This document shows positions 1-10,348 of a DNA stretch of 22,869 nucleotides, in pieces; positions within the stretch are counted from its first letter, which is position 1; the number at the start of each line of letters is the position of its first letter. The stretch is from Paraglomus occultum. Taxonomy: Eukaryota; Glomeromycota; Glomeromycetes; Paraglomerales; Paraglomeraceae. The notes below the pieces were generated by a model. It was not told where the DNA came from, ran no database searches, and saw only the letters and a program-made list of their open reading frames with translations. Location: assembly GCA_910592205.1 (NCBI GenBank), contig CAJVPJ010000518.1, positions 1 through 22,869 of the forward strand, in the 5' to 3' direction. Both the position numbers and the translations under genes were made by a program.

Positions 1-217
1 GGCATGATAATCTCCCCTTGCACTTCCAGACACAACTTGCCGTCAGGTTGACAGGCGCAAGTTGCGTGGGCAAAATACAAGTTCGTAATAGATGATCATC
101 TGATTATCATGTTGGCCATAGAAATCAAAAGTTCGTACAACATTAAAACGCGATAGACTTAAACGGTTTCCGTTTCCCTATCCCTAGTACTAACGCGTTT
201 TCATCCTTGACACTGCC
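1..217. other. Upstream intergenic segment
   Basis: No gene is supported here. Visible features are a small inverted repeat with arms CAACTTGC (33-40) and GCAAGTTG (57-64) around a 16-nt loop, two copies of AAGTTCGTA near 79-87 and 128-136, and a 6-bp inverted repeat AAACGG-TTT-CCGTTT at 161-175. The last lies about 45-55 bases ahead of the first candidate start codon. None is assignable to a known element. Confidence 0.4.
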
Positions 218-536
218 ATGTCCGATATTATCAGAGAACCACGACTAGAAGCAACCAAATTCTTCAAGTATCAGATAGACAAGAATGCACTTTGCATTCA
301 CGAATTTTTTAAGAGTGTCTCTGCCTCACAGTGGTCACTAAGTGCCTTTGTCAAGTATATTGCTAAGTTGGAGACTGGGCTGGGTTTTGAACAACTCTTC
401 AAAGTGTTTGTTAAAAGTTTGGATCAAATTTGTGTGTTACTCGTTGTTCCAGCTTGTGTTCGAGCATTGCTCAAAACTATTTGAAATGGCTGGAGGTACG
501 TGATTATTATTTCTTAGACTTTTATGACATTAATAT

Positions 537-568
<32 letters not shown>

Positions 569-646
569 GCAGCTATTTGTTTAATGTTTCTAGCCTTCAT
601 TTCTTTCTTGGTTTATCATAACTTGGGATTAATGTTCATTTATTAG
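218..646 (+). CDS. Doubtful small gene, possibly three exons, unknown product
   Basis: An ATG at 218 opens a frame that, unspliced, runs 88 codons to a TGA at 482-484. A spliced model looks more gene-like. Exon 1 is 218-403; a 49-nt intron at 404-452 starts GTGTTTG and ends TTCCAG; exon 2 is 453-495; a 98-nt intron at 496-593 starts GTACGTG and ends TTCTAG; exon 3 is 594-646, ending in TAG. This gives 93 residues. The N-terminal part is polar and aromatic (KFFKYQIDKN, SASQWSLSAF), and the exon 3 end is hydrophobic (FISFLVYHNLG), possibly a membrane segment. I recognise no family. The second intron would contain a TAA microsatellite. The model rests only on frame and splice-site appearance; it could equally be the first exons of a longer gene or a chance ORF. 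Confidence 0.33.
538..567. repeat. TAA trinucleotide microsatellite
   Basis: Ten tandem TAA units lie between the candidate exons 2 and 3 of the first gene model. Such runs are common in AT-rich fungal intergenic or intronic DNA and are prone to length variation. Confidence 0.95.
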
Positions 647-3600
647 TCATAATTTTCCTTTCTCCTGATAAATTTCATAAGTAATTCTTTCTTTATTTAG
701 ATATTCCTGGAGAATTTTGGTATCATTCATTTTAAAAACATAAGGTGCAATTTTTTTACCCTGTTTTTTTTTTTAAAAAAATACTTCCAATAGTGCTGTA
801 ATTTAGTGGATTTAATGTAAATTAACTTCATATGAATATTATATTTTATATAGGAATACTCCTATATTAATCATGTTGTGGTTTATATTCATCACATTCT
901 GGTATGATAAAGTGAACATTAAATTAACAAGTCCATAAGTTTTGTTGCAGCATGCCCATATTAAGTAATTTCAAACACCCGTCACTATATTCTTCAGCTG
1001 ATATTTTGTTCCTGCCGCTCATTTCTCTTTTGACTGAGAAGACACATATTTCTCAATTTCAATTTGAGCTTGCTGCAATAACATGCTTGTCCAAACTAAA
1101 TTGAAGCCAGCAATAGTCGGGAGATGTCTCCTGACGGACTTGCATCCGATAACCTTTTTATTTGCGATGCTCTTACTCTCTCACCGGCCATTTTACAGTC
1201 AAAGGAATAGTACTAACATGACTATGTAATTAATGTTTGAGGATTGCTTCCGCTTGACGTAGCTGGATATTGTTGACCAGTCGACTGCATTCCAAAGTAA
1301 TCGTGATAATCGTTGAGTATTCTATCAACGATTCTCCAGAGTAATTTTGATTCACCGATAACACACCTGTGTACGCATACTCGACAATTCTGACTTTCTT
1401 TTCCCCGCACGCGAATTTGTAATTTGATCACACTCGGATATACTGTACTACAGGGTTACCAAGTCCAATATAAACATTGAATTATTGACAATAATAGCTA
1501 GCTTCGCATGCGGAAACACAACTGACCTATAATGTACACTCATCCAGTTACTGGCATTATCTGCATCTTGGTTTATTGCGGTAGACATCTATGGAATCGC
1601 AATGAAAGCCTTTCAGCCAAGTCGCTCTCGGCTGATAGTAATAGCTAAAACAGTGTTGTCATTGCGCCGCCGATGTAGTATCGGGTATTAGATTCAAGTA
1701 AACATTTTCTCAGCCACATCCCGAACAAATCATAAATTGTGTCCACTGTGTGTACCAACAAATTCCGGGAATCACAAATAATCAAAAGTAAACTTTTTTT
1801 TCGAACCAGTTTATTTCCAATGAAATTATACGACAGCAAGAAGATTGTTACATGTGAAGCCATAATAATACGATGAAGTAACATTATTCAGATACTACAT
1901 AAACATTGTTTATATAGCATACATTCGATGATATTTTACCGGCATTTTGTCTGTTGGAGGAATACTTCCGACCAGTTCGCTTGTTGTAACAAATCGGATG
2001 CTACGTTGTCTTTACATAATGCATATATACATGGAACAGTAATAAATAATCGCATTTGTATCCAGGAGACCACGATGTCGGAAATGACTCTCGTCACATA
2101 AATATTTTCATACCAAGTATAAACATCCCCAATATGTTATATTTTGAAAAGCCAACTTTCAAGCCGTTTTACTATAAACTGCACCCGTGTCTTTTCTATT
2201 GGTTTTTAACTTTAATGTAATAAACAAACCACAATTAAATCCTCGTTACAGTAAACATAAAGTTTCCTAGATTCACCGATAATTGCGACTTTATGCATAG
2301 ACAAATCAAGATAAGAAAGTAAGCCGAGCCGTAACTCGTTGGTAGTTATCGTACATTGAAGCTTCGTCATACAAACTCGATAGTATCAAATACTTGATTT
2401 AGTTACGTTAGGGAAAGATAAAAGGTTGCGATAAGCGCAGTTAAGCCTCAAATCAATTGTTGACCAATTAGATAATTTAATAGTTTGCGAAGGACAAATT
2501 TCTATTACTAGGGAGGGATTTATCGTATTGGTAAATATGTTAATATTACACGGACCAATGCAAGACTTTTTTAACAGTCTGTCTTTGCAATGACATCATT
2601 ACGTTGAGTTTTATAACGATCGTAATTACGTACTTGGAAATACATATTCAATAAGCACAAATGGGGCTGATGCATAGTATGCATAGTTATTGTTTTCATT
2701 CTAGCCCCAAAATTCCACTTCTGAAACCTAAAAATATTAATATTTGTTTTAATTCTTAAAACCGGACCTTTACATACTGAGCGTACTAATGAATCAGACA
2801 TTAATTGAATAAACAGCAACTCTGGTATTGGTAAATACCACAAAGTTAATACATTCATAGTTATCAATCAATTTAGAGTTTCTCTCGGTTGAGTTGTTTC
2901 AATTGAAAAGCGTAAAAGGGTTTCAAGTAAAAGTGTTTGTCAACAAGCTATATTACCATTAACGTCGAACGTCATATAACTTTTCGAATTATTTAATAGA
3001 CACTGCCAACGGTTTTAGCGGCACGGGTCAATTAGACTCGTTGAAGAGCGAAAGTCGGGGGTCGTTCTTTACAGTCTTCCATAAACAAATTCCATGTTAG
3101 AATGTGTCTGTGCGTTACGATGCTGCTGGATCTCACTCATACGCACAGCATTACGATGCACGACGCTGCGTTTTTCGATTCGATAGTCAGTCACACTGGA
3201 AACATGATAAACGATACATTCAAGATTAATTACTCGAATCTGTGAGACAGCCTCATGAAAAAAGAAGCATTTTCTTATTCGAGGAACACCACTTTTCACA
3301 AAAGAAGGCATTGAAACGATGGTACAAAAGATTATGACAGTAGCATATGTAATGAAATTTAATAAACTTGGGTGATTAGTTTATACAAATATATTCTGAT
3401 GTTCCTGCAAACGCATTACACGAGTTCGGGAACAGATGGCAATACAACATGTTGTAGTGCCCAACTCACCCATAAAAGCAGAAATTGAATTCATATTAAA
3501 GTATCCAAACCTTATTCTTAAATGTTTATTAGATAAGATTATTAACGCATTTTCGATACCTGCATGACTGTATACCATGTAAACAACATCGGTGACACAA

Positions 3601-4682
3601 TATAAATATTTCGATATCTCTTGTTTAAGTTATCCAGCCACAATCATGTCAGAACGTTTACTATCCTTAATAAGGATAACGTTCGCGAATGGAGCAACTT
3701 AAATTGGTGTGATCCAGTAACTTTTTGCTGGTTGCACGAATTGACACCTGTTCGCTCAGCAGGAGCACTACGTTGTGAACTTGATCTGCAATAAGGTCTA
3801 GCCAGTGAATACTGCGATATAACGGATTGTCCTGTTTGAGATTTCATTGTTCTTTCATAAAGAACTGGATTTTGTGATACTTTGTGTAGTAATTAAGCTG
3901 CTGATTGTTTGTAAGACATTCCAATTCGTATCGTGTTTAGCATTTTAGGTAGAAACCCTGTGATTGCTATTATTGGATGGGGAGGGATGATCGTATAGCC
4001 GATTCGTAGTGTCCCATGACGTGTTGTTTCCCCCCTCTCCTGTTCCCTTCTTCCCTACCCCCCATGCCCTAGCTATCTGCCATCGGCTATGTCATCCTTG
4101 ATCAAACCCTTTTTGTGTTGTGTGAACTACTCTCTCCAAGGAAAAAAGCGCCCGGATTTTGCCAGTTATTTTTAGTCAGCAACCGAATGCTTTTAACTAA
4201 ATGCGGATGCTGTTACTTACCCATGTGGCTGTCTGATCATTTCGGGTGAAGAATATGATGACGTTAGCACATCCTCTATTTTCTCGCTGTTGTGATTGGT
4301 GGTAATTGGGAATATTAATAATATTATATATTATTTTGATTAGCATGATTACTCGTTCACTGTGGTAGTAATTATTTCTATTCTCATCGTTGCAGCAGCA
4401 CAATTCGTTGTGTTTCAAGCTTGTTTGGGAAACAAAATGTCCCAAACAAAATATTCGACATCTCAAATTGGAATTTATATTCGAATTCATAAGGGTAGTT
4501 TCTCAAGCTGGACCAACAGAGAAAACGTGTGATCATTTGTGAAATATCTATTATATTTAATATACTAAAACGTAAACAATGAGTTTATAATACATAGTCT
4601 ATTCCATCATTATTTATAATAGTGATATTAATATTAATTACGTCTTACGTATACTTTACTATTCAGTAAAATTCATCACAAA
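647..4682. other. Long AT-rich stretch without a supported gene
   Basis: About 4 kb in which no reading frame shows protein-like composition, splice-site continuity or a recognisable domain. Open frames of 60-100 codons exist on both strands but look random. Two short stop-free stretches read slightly more like coding sequence: a 38-codon ATG frame at 1532-1648, and a non-ATG frame ending at a TAG near 3112. Neither could be connected to other exons. Repeated TAAACA hexamers occur between 1471 and 2257, and a C-rich tract flanked by an inverted repeat lies near 4000-4090. The region may hold distal regulatory DNA of the large gene at 5290, or relics. Confidence 0.5.
3995..4090. repeat. C-rich tract bracketed by a 9-bp inverted repeat
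   Basis: The arms ATAGCCGAT (3995-4003) and ATCGGCTAT (4082-4090) are perfect reverse complements, and they enclose a strongly C/T-rich run at about 4030-4070. A G-rich stretch (GGGGAGGGA, about 3979-3988) lies just outside the left arm and could pair with part of the C-rich run. Function is unknown. Confidence 0.6.
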
Positions 4683-5289
4683 TTGTACTTATTACTTATC
4701 AGAGCAAATATACGCACAATTAACCATTTGTCTCACTGGCTCTCGATCAGTCGTTATTATCCTTTCTCTCCGTCGCCAATTTTCACCTTCCTTTACTTTC
4801 CGTTCAATATTTATAGTCATTCTTTTGTATACAAACAAATTCTCCGTCTCTTTTTTGCTGCTGTGTCCAATTCCCACTTTTAGAAACAAGTATTACCCAT
4901 TTAACTCTGACCAGCATACATTCATCCCATACATCGACGACAACACCACCATCACCACACCATCATTATCACCACTCCTCAACAATAACAAAAAAAAAAG
5001 AACAACGAAAGCACAACAAGAGGAGCAACAACAACAACAAGAAGAACAACAACAACAACAACCCTGCCCAAAATATAAAGTTCGCTTAGACCTTTTCCAG
5101 AAGACAATACTATCATCAACAATACATAACTCGACACAAATGCTTCACTAACCCGACCATCGCATTATCATACATCATCCATCCCATCCCATCCCCAACA
5201 AAATATTTCATAGTAGGTAAAGACAAAGCATACATAGAAGCATATACACTTAGAACATTCACATTTCAGACAAAAAACACATTCAAGTA
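4683..5289 (+). promoter_or_regulatory. Probable promoter and 5' leader of the 1640-codon gene
   Basis: From roughly 4740 the plus strand becomes pyrimidine-rich, then C/A-rich (about 4900-5215, poor in G), a texture common in fungal promoters and long leaders. A candidate 53-nt leader intron lies at 5217-5269, starting GTAAAG after TAG and ending TTTCAG, 20 bases before the start codon. Several upstream ATGs are present, including the 108-codon frame at 4825-5151. The transcription start cannot be placed from sequence alone. Confidence 0.4.
4825..5151 (+). other. Upstream ORF with Q/E-rich stretch
   Basis: A 108-codon ATG frame ends 138 bases before the main start. Its middle has CAA/GAG/GAA tandem codons giving runs of glutamine with glutamate (about 5019-5061). 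If the transcript begins upstream of 4825 this would be a long uORF able to reduce initiation at 5290. The composition follows directly from the CAA-type microsatellite, so the frame may simply be open by chance. No domain is visible. Confidence 0.25.
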
Positions 5290-8200
5290 ATGTACAAATT
5301 CAGAAAGAAGCAAGACCTAAAAAAACTACAACAGCAAAGCCAACAATCCGGAGATGAATCACAACAAGCAAGAGTACCGTCCTTGCCTCCCGAACTACCC
5401 GCGTCTGATTTTCGCACCTCTCTCATTCTACCTCAACTCACGAAAAGATTTAGCGTGTTAAGGCGTGGACAAACACCATCATTGACTCTTCAACAGCCCG
5501 AAGAGCAAACAATAGTCCAAGACATTGACAATAATGCTGACAACATATCGACAAAGACAACGAATGCATCCCACAACCCTTCCCCAATACAACAATCTCA
5601 TATACCGACCTCTTCCCTTCGTCACGAATACGAAGATTCTCCCAACTCCTCCCATTCCACGAATAATAAATCTAATGCATTGTCTCAGTCAAATGCGCCT
5701 TCAGTTCACAAAGCACGTTCTCATTTGGTTGAAATAAATGAAGACGACGAGACTTCCGTATCATCATTCAACTCGTATACTCCGCCCACATCTATTTCAT
5801 CTTCTAATGGAAGCAACAACGATTTAACCCACGCCAAATCGTATTATGCCAATACCGTGGGAAAGTCGTATCCGAGGGTTGTAAGCGATGCAAGTCACCG
5901 TAGTGGATCTTCGGGAACAAGTGTAGTCGGCGTTGTTAGTTCTATGGACAATATTATGGAAAATATAAGGGAGGGCGAGGACGAGACAGAGAAAGAGGTA
6001 AAAAATACAAACGTGAATGCTATGCCAAAACAAGACCAACAAATAGAACAAGGACAATCAAATTTATCAAATACCGAACAGATGTCTGGAAATACAGCAA
6101 GAGAGAGTAATGATTTCTCAACTACTCGTAATTATGACGACGACGACGACGATAATTCCCCATTGGATCCGATAAGACCTGTCCATGAGACGAATCTAAT
6201 AAGCGACAACGACTACGCGGTCGGCGACGATAATTTTGGTCTTCCAGTTCCTGACCCCTATGCTGATCAATTGGAAGCGCAAAATATCGCATATGGTGAA
6301 GCTTATTCGGATCCATATCCCGCTTCATATATCAATCAACAAGGATACTCAGATGAATACGTAGCGTATCCTGAGCAATATGCGCATCCTGAACAATACG
6401 CACATCCTGAGCAATATGAACAATACGAACATCCTGAGCAATATGCGCAATACACATATCCTGCTCTTCCTTTTGGTCGCTCCATTCCCCGATCAGATGA
6501 ACAGTTTTATACACATACATCTACTAACTATGGAAACGATATGTACACAGTATCACAGGATTCAGAGTTTCCAATAGCACTACCTTCGAATTGGTATAGT
6601 GATGAGCCCGTAACACAAAGCTCAGTTCTAGTCGCGTACTCACCGGACGAGCAGTCCTATGACGAATCTTCATATTTTCCCGACTATTCGCCGCAAGTAT
6701 CACCCCCGTTGTCATCACCATCACCAACGTCAATGCTATTGCCAGAAATGCCAATGAGGACATTATCAAAATCACGTTCTGCGGAACGGTTTGCTGTACC
6801 AACCAAGGCTTCTTTGGATCAGAAACTACACCCATACGCTGAAAATACACAAAATCTCATCCCTCCAGTATCACCAACTCTTCCAGGATTCGTTCATACT
6901 ACATTAGCTAAACGTTCCTACGCTCTTTACTCTCCCCCTCCGACAAAAGATAGACCTCTCCAGACAAAGTCTCCGTTAGAAAAACTCTCTCAAACAATGA
7001 AATCGTTATCGCTTCAATCAACAAATTTAGAGTCGGAACAGGCAGGACGCGAGAAAGAGGCAATGGTGGGTATGGATGGTGGGGTTGTTGCAGAAAACGT
7101 TCAGATCATGCAGAGGCGGAAAGAAGACTTTTTGACTAACAATGGAAAAGTCGAGGATTATGCAAAAGGTTATTCTGGTAAAGGAACCTATCTTGATAGG
7201 AATATGGTTGAGGATAACGCAGCGAATGACAAGGAACAAGATGGTATCATATCAACACAGCCAGGTGACAGATCATCGGCGGGATCATCAATAGCAAATT
7301 CGTTACAGAGGCTGCAAGCGCGAGTACTTGAATCTCCAATTGATCCATCCGAAACTAAGAATTTTGTAGGTAGTTCAGAAGATCTATATACGCAACAACA
7401 ACAAGCGACAACAAAACCTGATTCACAACTAATGGAGTTTGATTCAGCATCGCATCCACAAAATACAGAAACCAATGTTCGACCACAGACAGACATTTTA
7501 CCTTCTCAACAAACAACTGATATTTCACTTTCTGAGCAACAAACAAATTTCTTACTTTCTCAGCGAGCAAACTTTGTAGCTCCCAAACAACCACCACCAC
7601 CCAAACCAGAACCACCTTCACAAACGCTCACTGATACTCTAATAGCTAGTGGTCAGGTGGATATTGCAAATCAAGTACTGATAATGCGACGGCTTCAGAA
7701 TGCGTCCGTATCGATGTACGAACAGAGGTCAAGATCAATAACTCGCAGATTCAAGAAACCCATTAATCCTAAAGACATTTCTGGTCCGCAGCTGATTGCA
7801 TCCTCATCCAACGTAAAATCAATTCCTATTGTTCATCTTGATAGGGATGAAGACCCCGAATACGGTTCATTCACGCGGAGATTATCTTTGCGTGAGAATG
7901 AGAATGCGTTTTCAAAGTCAATTCGAAGGATAAAAGATGTATTTGTTAATGATAATGAAGGCAATCGTTTAAAGAAAAAGAAACGTAGTAATGATGTTTT
8001 GAGATTGCAAGTGTTTAATGATACCTTGTCACGCAAATCTGTCTCTGAGGAGAACTTAAGTCGTCGATATGACACTGACAATGGCCTATGGAGAAATAAT
8101 AGCACCACCTCACTAACCAAGGATTATCAGGATAACGATCGCAGCATGTCTATTAAATCAATGAGTGATGACAACGCTATTCTAGTGACGGGTGAAAACG

Positions 8201-10212
8201 ACATTGTATTTCCACGTCCACCGCCAATGTACGACATTGACGCATTAAAGAGACATGCCGAAACTGTCACTAAATATTCTACATCAAAGAAATCTCGCAC
8301 ATCGTCGCAATCTGGTGAATCGGGTAATGCATCGACCAGAAGTTCCGCGTCGGCCGGTAGAGCATCGCTTGGGAAAAAGGCTTCAAAAGAATTAATCAAG
8401 GAGACTATCCAGGAAACTGAAAACGACAGTAGGTTGTCTCAATCCAAGCTCACTGTAGACGTCAATCTCAGGAAGAATGGTACGGACGACGTACGGGATA
8501 CTACTGATTCAGACTCGAATACAAGTTTTGCTCCTGTCAGTCCATTGTCACAAAATTCGGTAGATGTATCGGGATCGACTACTCCCCAACCGCTATCTCC
8601 ACTTGGTTCTCTTCGATCACGGAGGAACTCGAAGAGCGGATCCATCAAGCGAGATAAGCCTACTACTGGAGCTTTTAGGCAAAACAGCAAAGACAGTTCA
8701 ACAGAAAAATCTAAACGAGGCGCCAACAGGAATTCAAAGACGTCATCTAAATTACTATCTATATTTAGTAACTTTGGAAATCGTAATAGCGGTGGGATAA
8801 AGAACTCTCTTCAGGGCATGGATTCCAATTCCATCCCTACAATTATACAGCCCGCTGAACAATCCGATTCGATGGTTGACTCGCCAACAGAAGTTCCTAA
8901 ACCACGGAACCCTGTGATAAGGCGTACGATCATCATTACAAAATCAGTCCTTCCTCCATTGCCCGACGATGCCAAATCAGCAGATGATACTGACAACGCC
9001 ACGGGTTTGGACAAGAAACTTCATGTTGGTGGAATACATATTGACTCTGAAGGTCGAAAGTGGTACTTGACACGAGTAGATGAAGACGTACAATCGACGA
9101 CGAATGTACGTCAGAGCCAGAGTGATAACAAAGATGCTCAGAATACGTCGACCAAGTTCTTGGACATCCCAGTATCAAACGAGACATTACGTAACCGGCC
9201 GCCTACACCCGTGCCATCACCCAATACGCGAGAGTCCATATTGGAACCGCCGTACGGAATACCGATACCGCCTATCCCCACGCTTCATTCAGATGCTTTG
9301 CTTTCGCATCGAAGTAGCGTGGCATCTAAACGAGCTAGTAAACAAAGCGTTGCTTCTTCTTTGTCATCCACTAGTCGACTTAGGAAATCTACTGGCGGAA
9401 AGAGCATTGCTAGTGCATATGGCGAAAGTTTGTTTGATTTCTATGACTATTCTGATCATGAAGATGACGATAACGAACAAGACAATGACAGTATCTACAG
9501 TAGACAAGACAATGACACTGAAAATGTTGATTCTCCAAACGATCGCTTTTCGAACGACTATAGTAGTCGTCCCCATAGTGGACTAGATGACAATGGCTTT
9601 AAACGTTCGGTTCTATTTGATAGTGATGCTCTCTTGGAAGAGTTGGAACACCAGCAACACGTCGAAGTGCTCGAATTAGCTGACGGGTCTTATGTTTGGC
9701 AAGTTGTTGATGGGACGCGCACAAGCAATGTGGGAAAGTTTAGTCAATGTTTCGACGAATATTACAGTAAGAAGAATGGAGAAGATAGTGATACGGAGGA
9801 TAGCAGTCGATATAGTCACTTGGACTATTATCATAACTATCCATCACCGTTGCATCTGCCTGGAGTTCAACAATCTCAATCCCGTGTTTCCTCATATCTC
9901 TTACCACGTTCTTCCCAGTCATCGAACTCAAAACGCTCTTCCAGCACGTCAAATGATAATCAGTTGGATCAATTACCGCAGACAAGCGTATATATAGCAA
10001 AAGACATTTCACTCCCTCGTCTGATTGAGGAGATGTCAAAAGGTCTGAATCGATTTGAGCAGTCATCGAATGATAGCAATTATATATATGGAGGCGAAGT
10101 TTCAGCGGGTGGAACCGGAGTCGTTGGCGAAACAACTGTGGAAGAGAAGCTCGATCAGGTTATGAAGGTGTTGGGTGTTGATGAGAAAGGAGTTTATGTT
10201 TCTAATATATAA
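5290..10212 (+). CDS. 1640-residue serine-rich disordered fungal protein, function unknown
   Basis: A single uninterrupted frame of 1640 codons from ATG 5290 to TAA, with no intron although other genes here are split. The sequence is dominated by S, N, D, Q, P and charged residues, with no signal peptide, membrane helix or recognised enzyme domain, so it is predicted to be largely disordered. Compact motifs are scattered through it. Residues 31-60 contain LPPELPASDFRTSLILPQL followed by TKRFSVLRR. Six aspartates lie at 283-288, and degenerate YAHPEQ repeats at 360-391. A proline cluster (PPPPKPEPP) near 768 precedes an ordered-looking stretch to about 820. A basic KKKKR lies at 895-899, and tryptophan-containing blocks near 1248-1262 and 1440-1477. 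A hydrophobic helix-like block (SLPRLIEEMSKGLNRF) lies near 1574, and a helical C-terminus after 1615. From memory the 31-60 block resembles unnamed conserved fungal proteins; that needs a search. Many S/T/P sites fit a phosphoregulated scaffold or cortical protein, but that is inference. Confidence 0.85.
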   Translation: MYKFRKKQDLKKLQQQSQQSGDESQQARVPSLPPELPASDFRTSLILPQLTKRFSVLRRGQTPSLTLQQPEEQTIVQDIDNNADNISTKTTNASHNPSPIQQSHIPTSSLRHEYEDSPNSSHSTNNKSNALSQSNAPSVHKARSHLVEINEDDETSVSSFNSYTPPTSISSSNGSNNDLTHAKSYYANTVGKSYPRVVSDASHRSGSSGTSVVGVVSSMDNIMENIREGEDETEKEVKNTNVNAMPKQDQQIEQGQSNLSNTEQMSGNTARESNDFSTTRNYDDDDDDNSPLDPIRPVHETNLISDNDYAVGDDNFGLPVPDPYADQLEAQNIAYGEAYSDPYPASYINQQGYSDEYVAYPEQYAHPEQYAHPEQYEQYEHPEQYAQYTYPALPFGRSIPRSDEQFYTHTSTNYGNDMYTVSQDSEFPIALPSNWYSDEPVTQSSVLVAYSPDEQSYDESSYFPDYSPQVSPPLSSPSPTSMLLPEMPMRTLSKSRSAERFAVPTKASLDQKLHPYAENTQNLIPPVSPTLPGFVHTTLAKRSYALYSPPPTKDRPLQTKSPLEKLSQTMKSLSLQSTNLESEQAGREKEAMVGMDGGVVAENVQIMQRRKEDFLTNNGKVEDYAKGYSGKGTYLDRNMVEDNAANDKEQDGIISTQPGDRSSAGSSIANSLQRLQARVLESPIDPSETKNFVGSSEDLYTQQQQATTKPDSQLMEFDSASHPQNTETNVRPQTDILPSQQTTDISLSEQQTNFLLSQRANFVAPKQPPPPKPEPPSQTLTDTLIASGQVDIANQVLIMRRLQNASVSMYEQRSRSITRRFKKPINPKDISGPQLIASSSNVKSIPIVHLDRDEDPEYGSFTRRLSLRENENAFSKSIRRIKDVFVNDNEGNRLKKKKRSNDVLRLQVFNDTLSRKSVSEENLSRRYDTDNGLWRNNSTTSLTKDYQDNDRSMSIKSMSDDNAILVTGENDIVFPRPPPMYDIDALKRHAETVTKYSTSKKSRTSSQSGESGNASTRSSASAGRASLGKKASKELIKETIQETENDSRLSQSKLTVDVNLRKNGTDDVRDTTDSDSNTSFAPVSPLSQNSVDVSGSTTPQPLSPLGSLRSRRNSKSGSIKRDKPTTGAFRQNSKDSSTEKSKRGANRNSKTSSKLLSIFSNFGNRNSGGIKNSLQGMDSNSIPTIIQPAEQSDSMVDSPTEVPKPRNPVIRRTIIITKSVLPPLPDDAKSADDTDNATGLDKKLHVGGIHIDSEGRKWYLTRVDEDVQSTTNVRQSQSDNKDAQNTSTKFLDIPVSNETLRNRPPTPVPSPNTRESILEPPYGIPIPPIPTLHSDALLSHRSSVASKRASKQSVASSLSSTSRLRKSTGGKSIASAYGESLFDFYDYSDHEDDDNEQDNDSIYSRQDNDTENVDSPNDRFSNDYSSRPHSGLDDNGFKRSVLFDSDALLEELEHQQHVEVLELADGSYVWQVVDGTRTSNVGKFSQCFDEYYSKKNGEDSDTEDSSRYSHLDYYHNYPSPLHLPGVQQSQSRVSSYLLPRSSQSSNSKRSSSTSNDNQLDQLPQTSVYIAKDISLPRLIEEMSKGLNRFEQSSNDSNYIYGGEVSAGGTGVVGETTVEEKLDQVMKVLGVDEKGVYVSNI
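6366..6466 (+). repeat. Coding tandem repeat (YAHPEQ type)
   Basis: Within the large ORF, an 18-bp unit of the form CATCCTGARCAATAYGMR repeats with small changes. It encodes YPEQYAHPEQYAHPEQY, then EQYEHPEQYAQY (residues 360-391). Synonymous differences between units (CCTGAG versus CCTGAA, TAT versus TAC) show that the peptide is kept while the DNA drifts. This suggests selection on the repeat peptide rather than very recent slippage. Confidence 0.85.
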
Positions 10213-10298
10213 GCTGTGATTTTTGGGTTGGGTTTATTGTAATTTGGAAAGAGATGGGTAGAGTGGGGTTTTGCTTGAGGCTCATTTGGATAATGAGA

Positions 10299-10348
10299 TA
10301 TATAATGGTAAATATATACATTATATACATATACATACAAATATATCT
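10299..10348. repeat. AT/ATAC microsatellite-like run
   Basis: A low-complexity run of ATATATA and ATATACAT units in the 3' flank of the 1640-codon gene. A second such stretch lies at about 10561-10590. Both are probably simple repeat drift. Confidence 0.7.

Noticed and set aside
2971-3114. Non-ATG plus-strand frame with coding-like text (GFSGTGQLDSLKSESRGSF)
   Set aside because: About 46 codons, no start codon, no acceptor and no linked exon; kept only as a remark in the intergenic entry.
4197-4490. 97-codon minus-strand ORF in the long gap
   Set aside because: Asn/Ile/Cys-rich text expected from random AT-rich sequence; no neighbouring exons.
9080-9586. 168-codon plus-strand ORF inside the large gene
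   Set aside because: It is in another frame of the 1640-codon ORF and its composition (many R, T, I, M) is that of a shadow translation; the main frame is continuous and protein-like.
9740-10135. 131-codon minus-strand ORF
   Set aside because: Antisense shadow of the large ORF with no motif, and no splice or promoter evidence.
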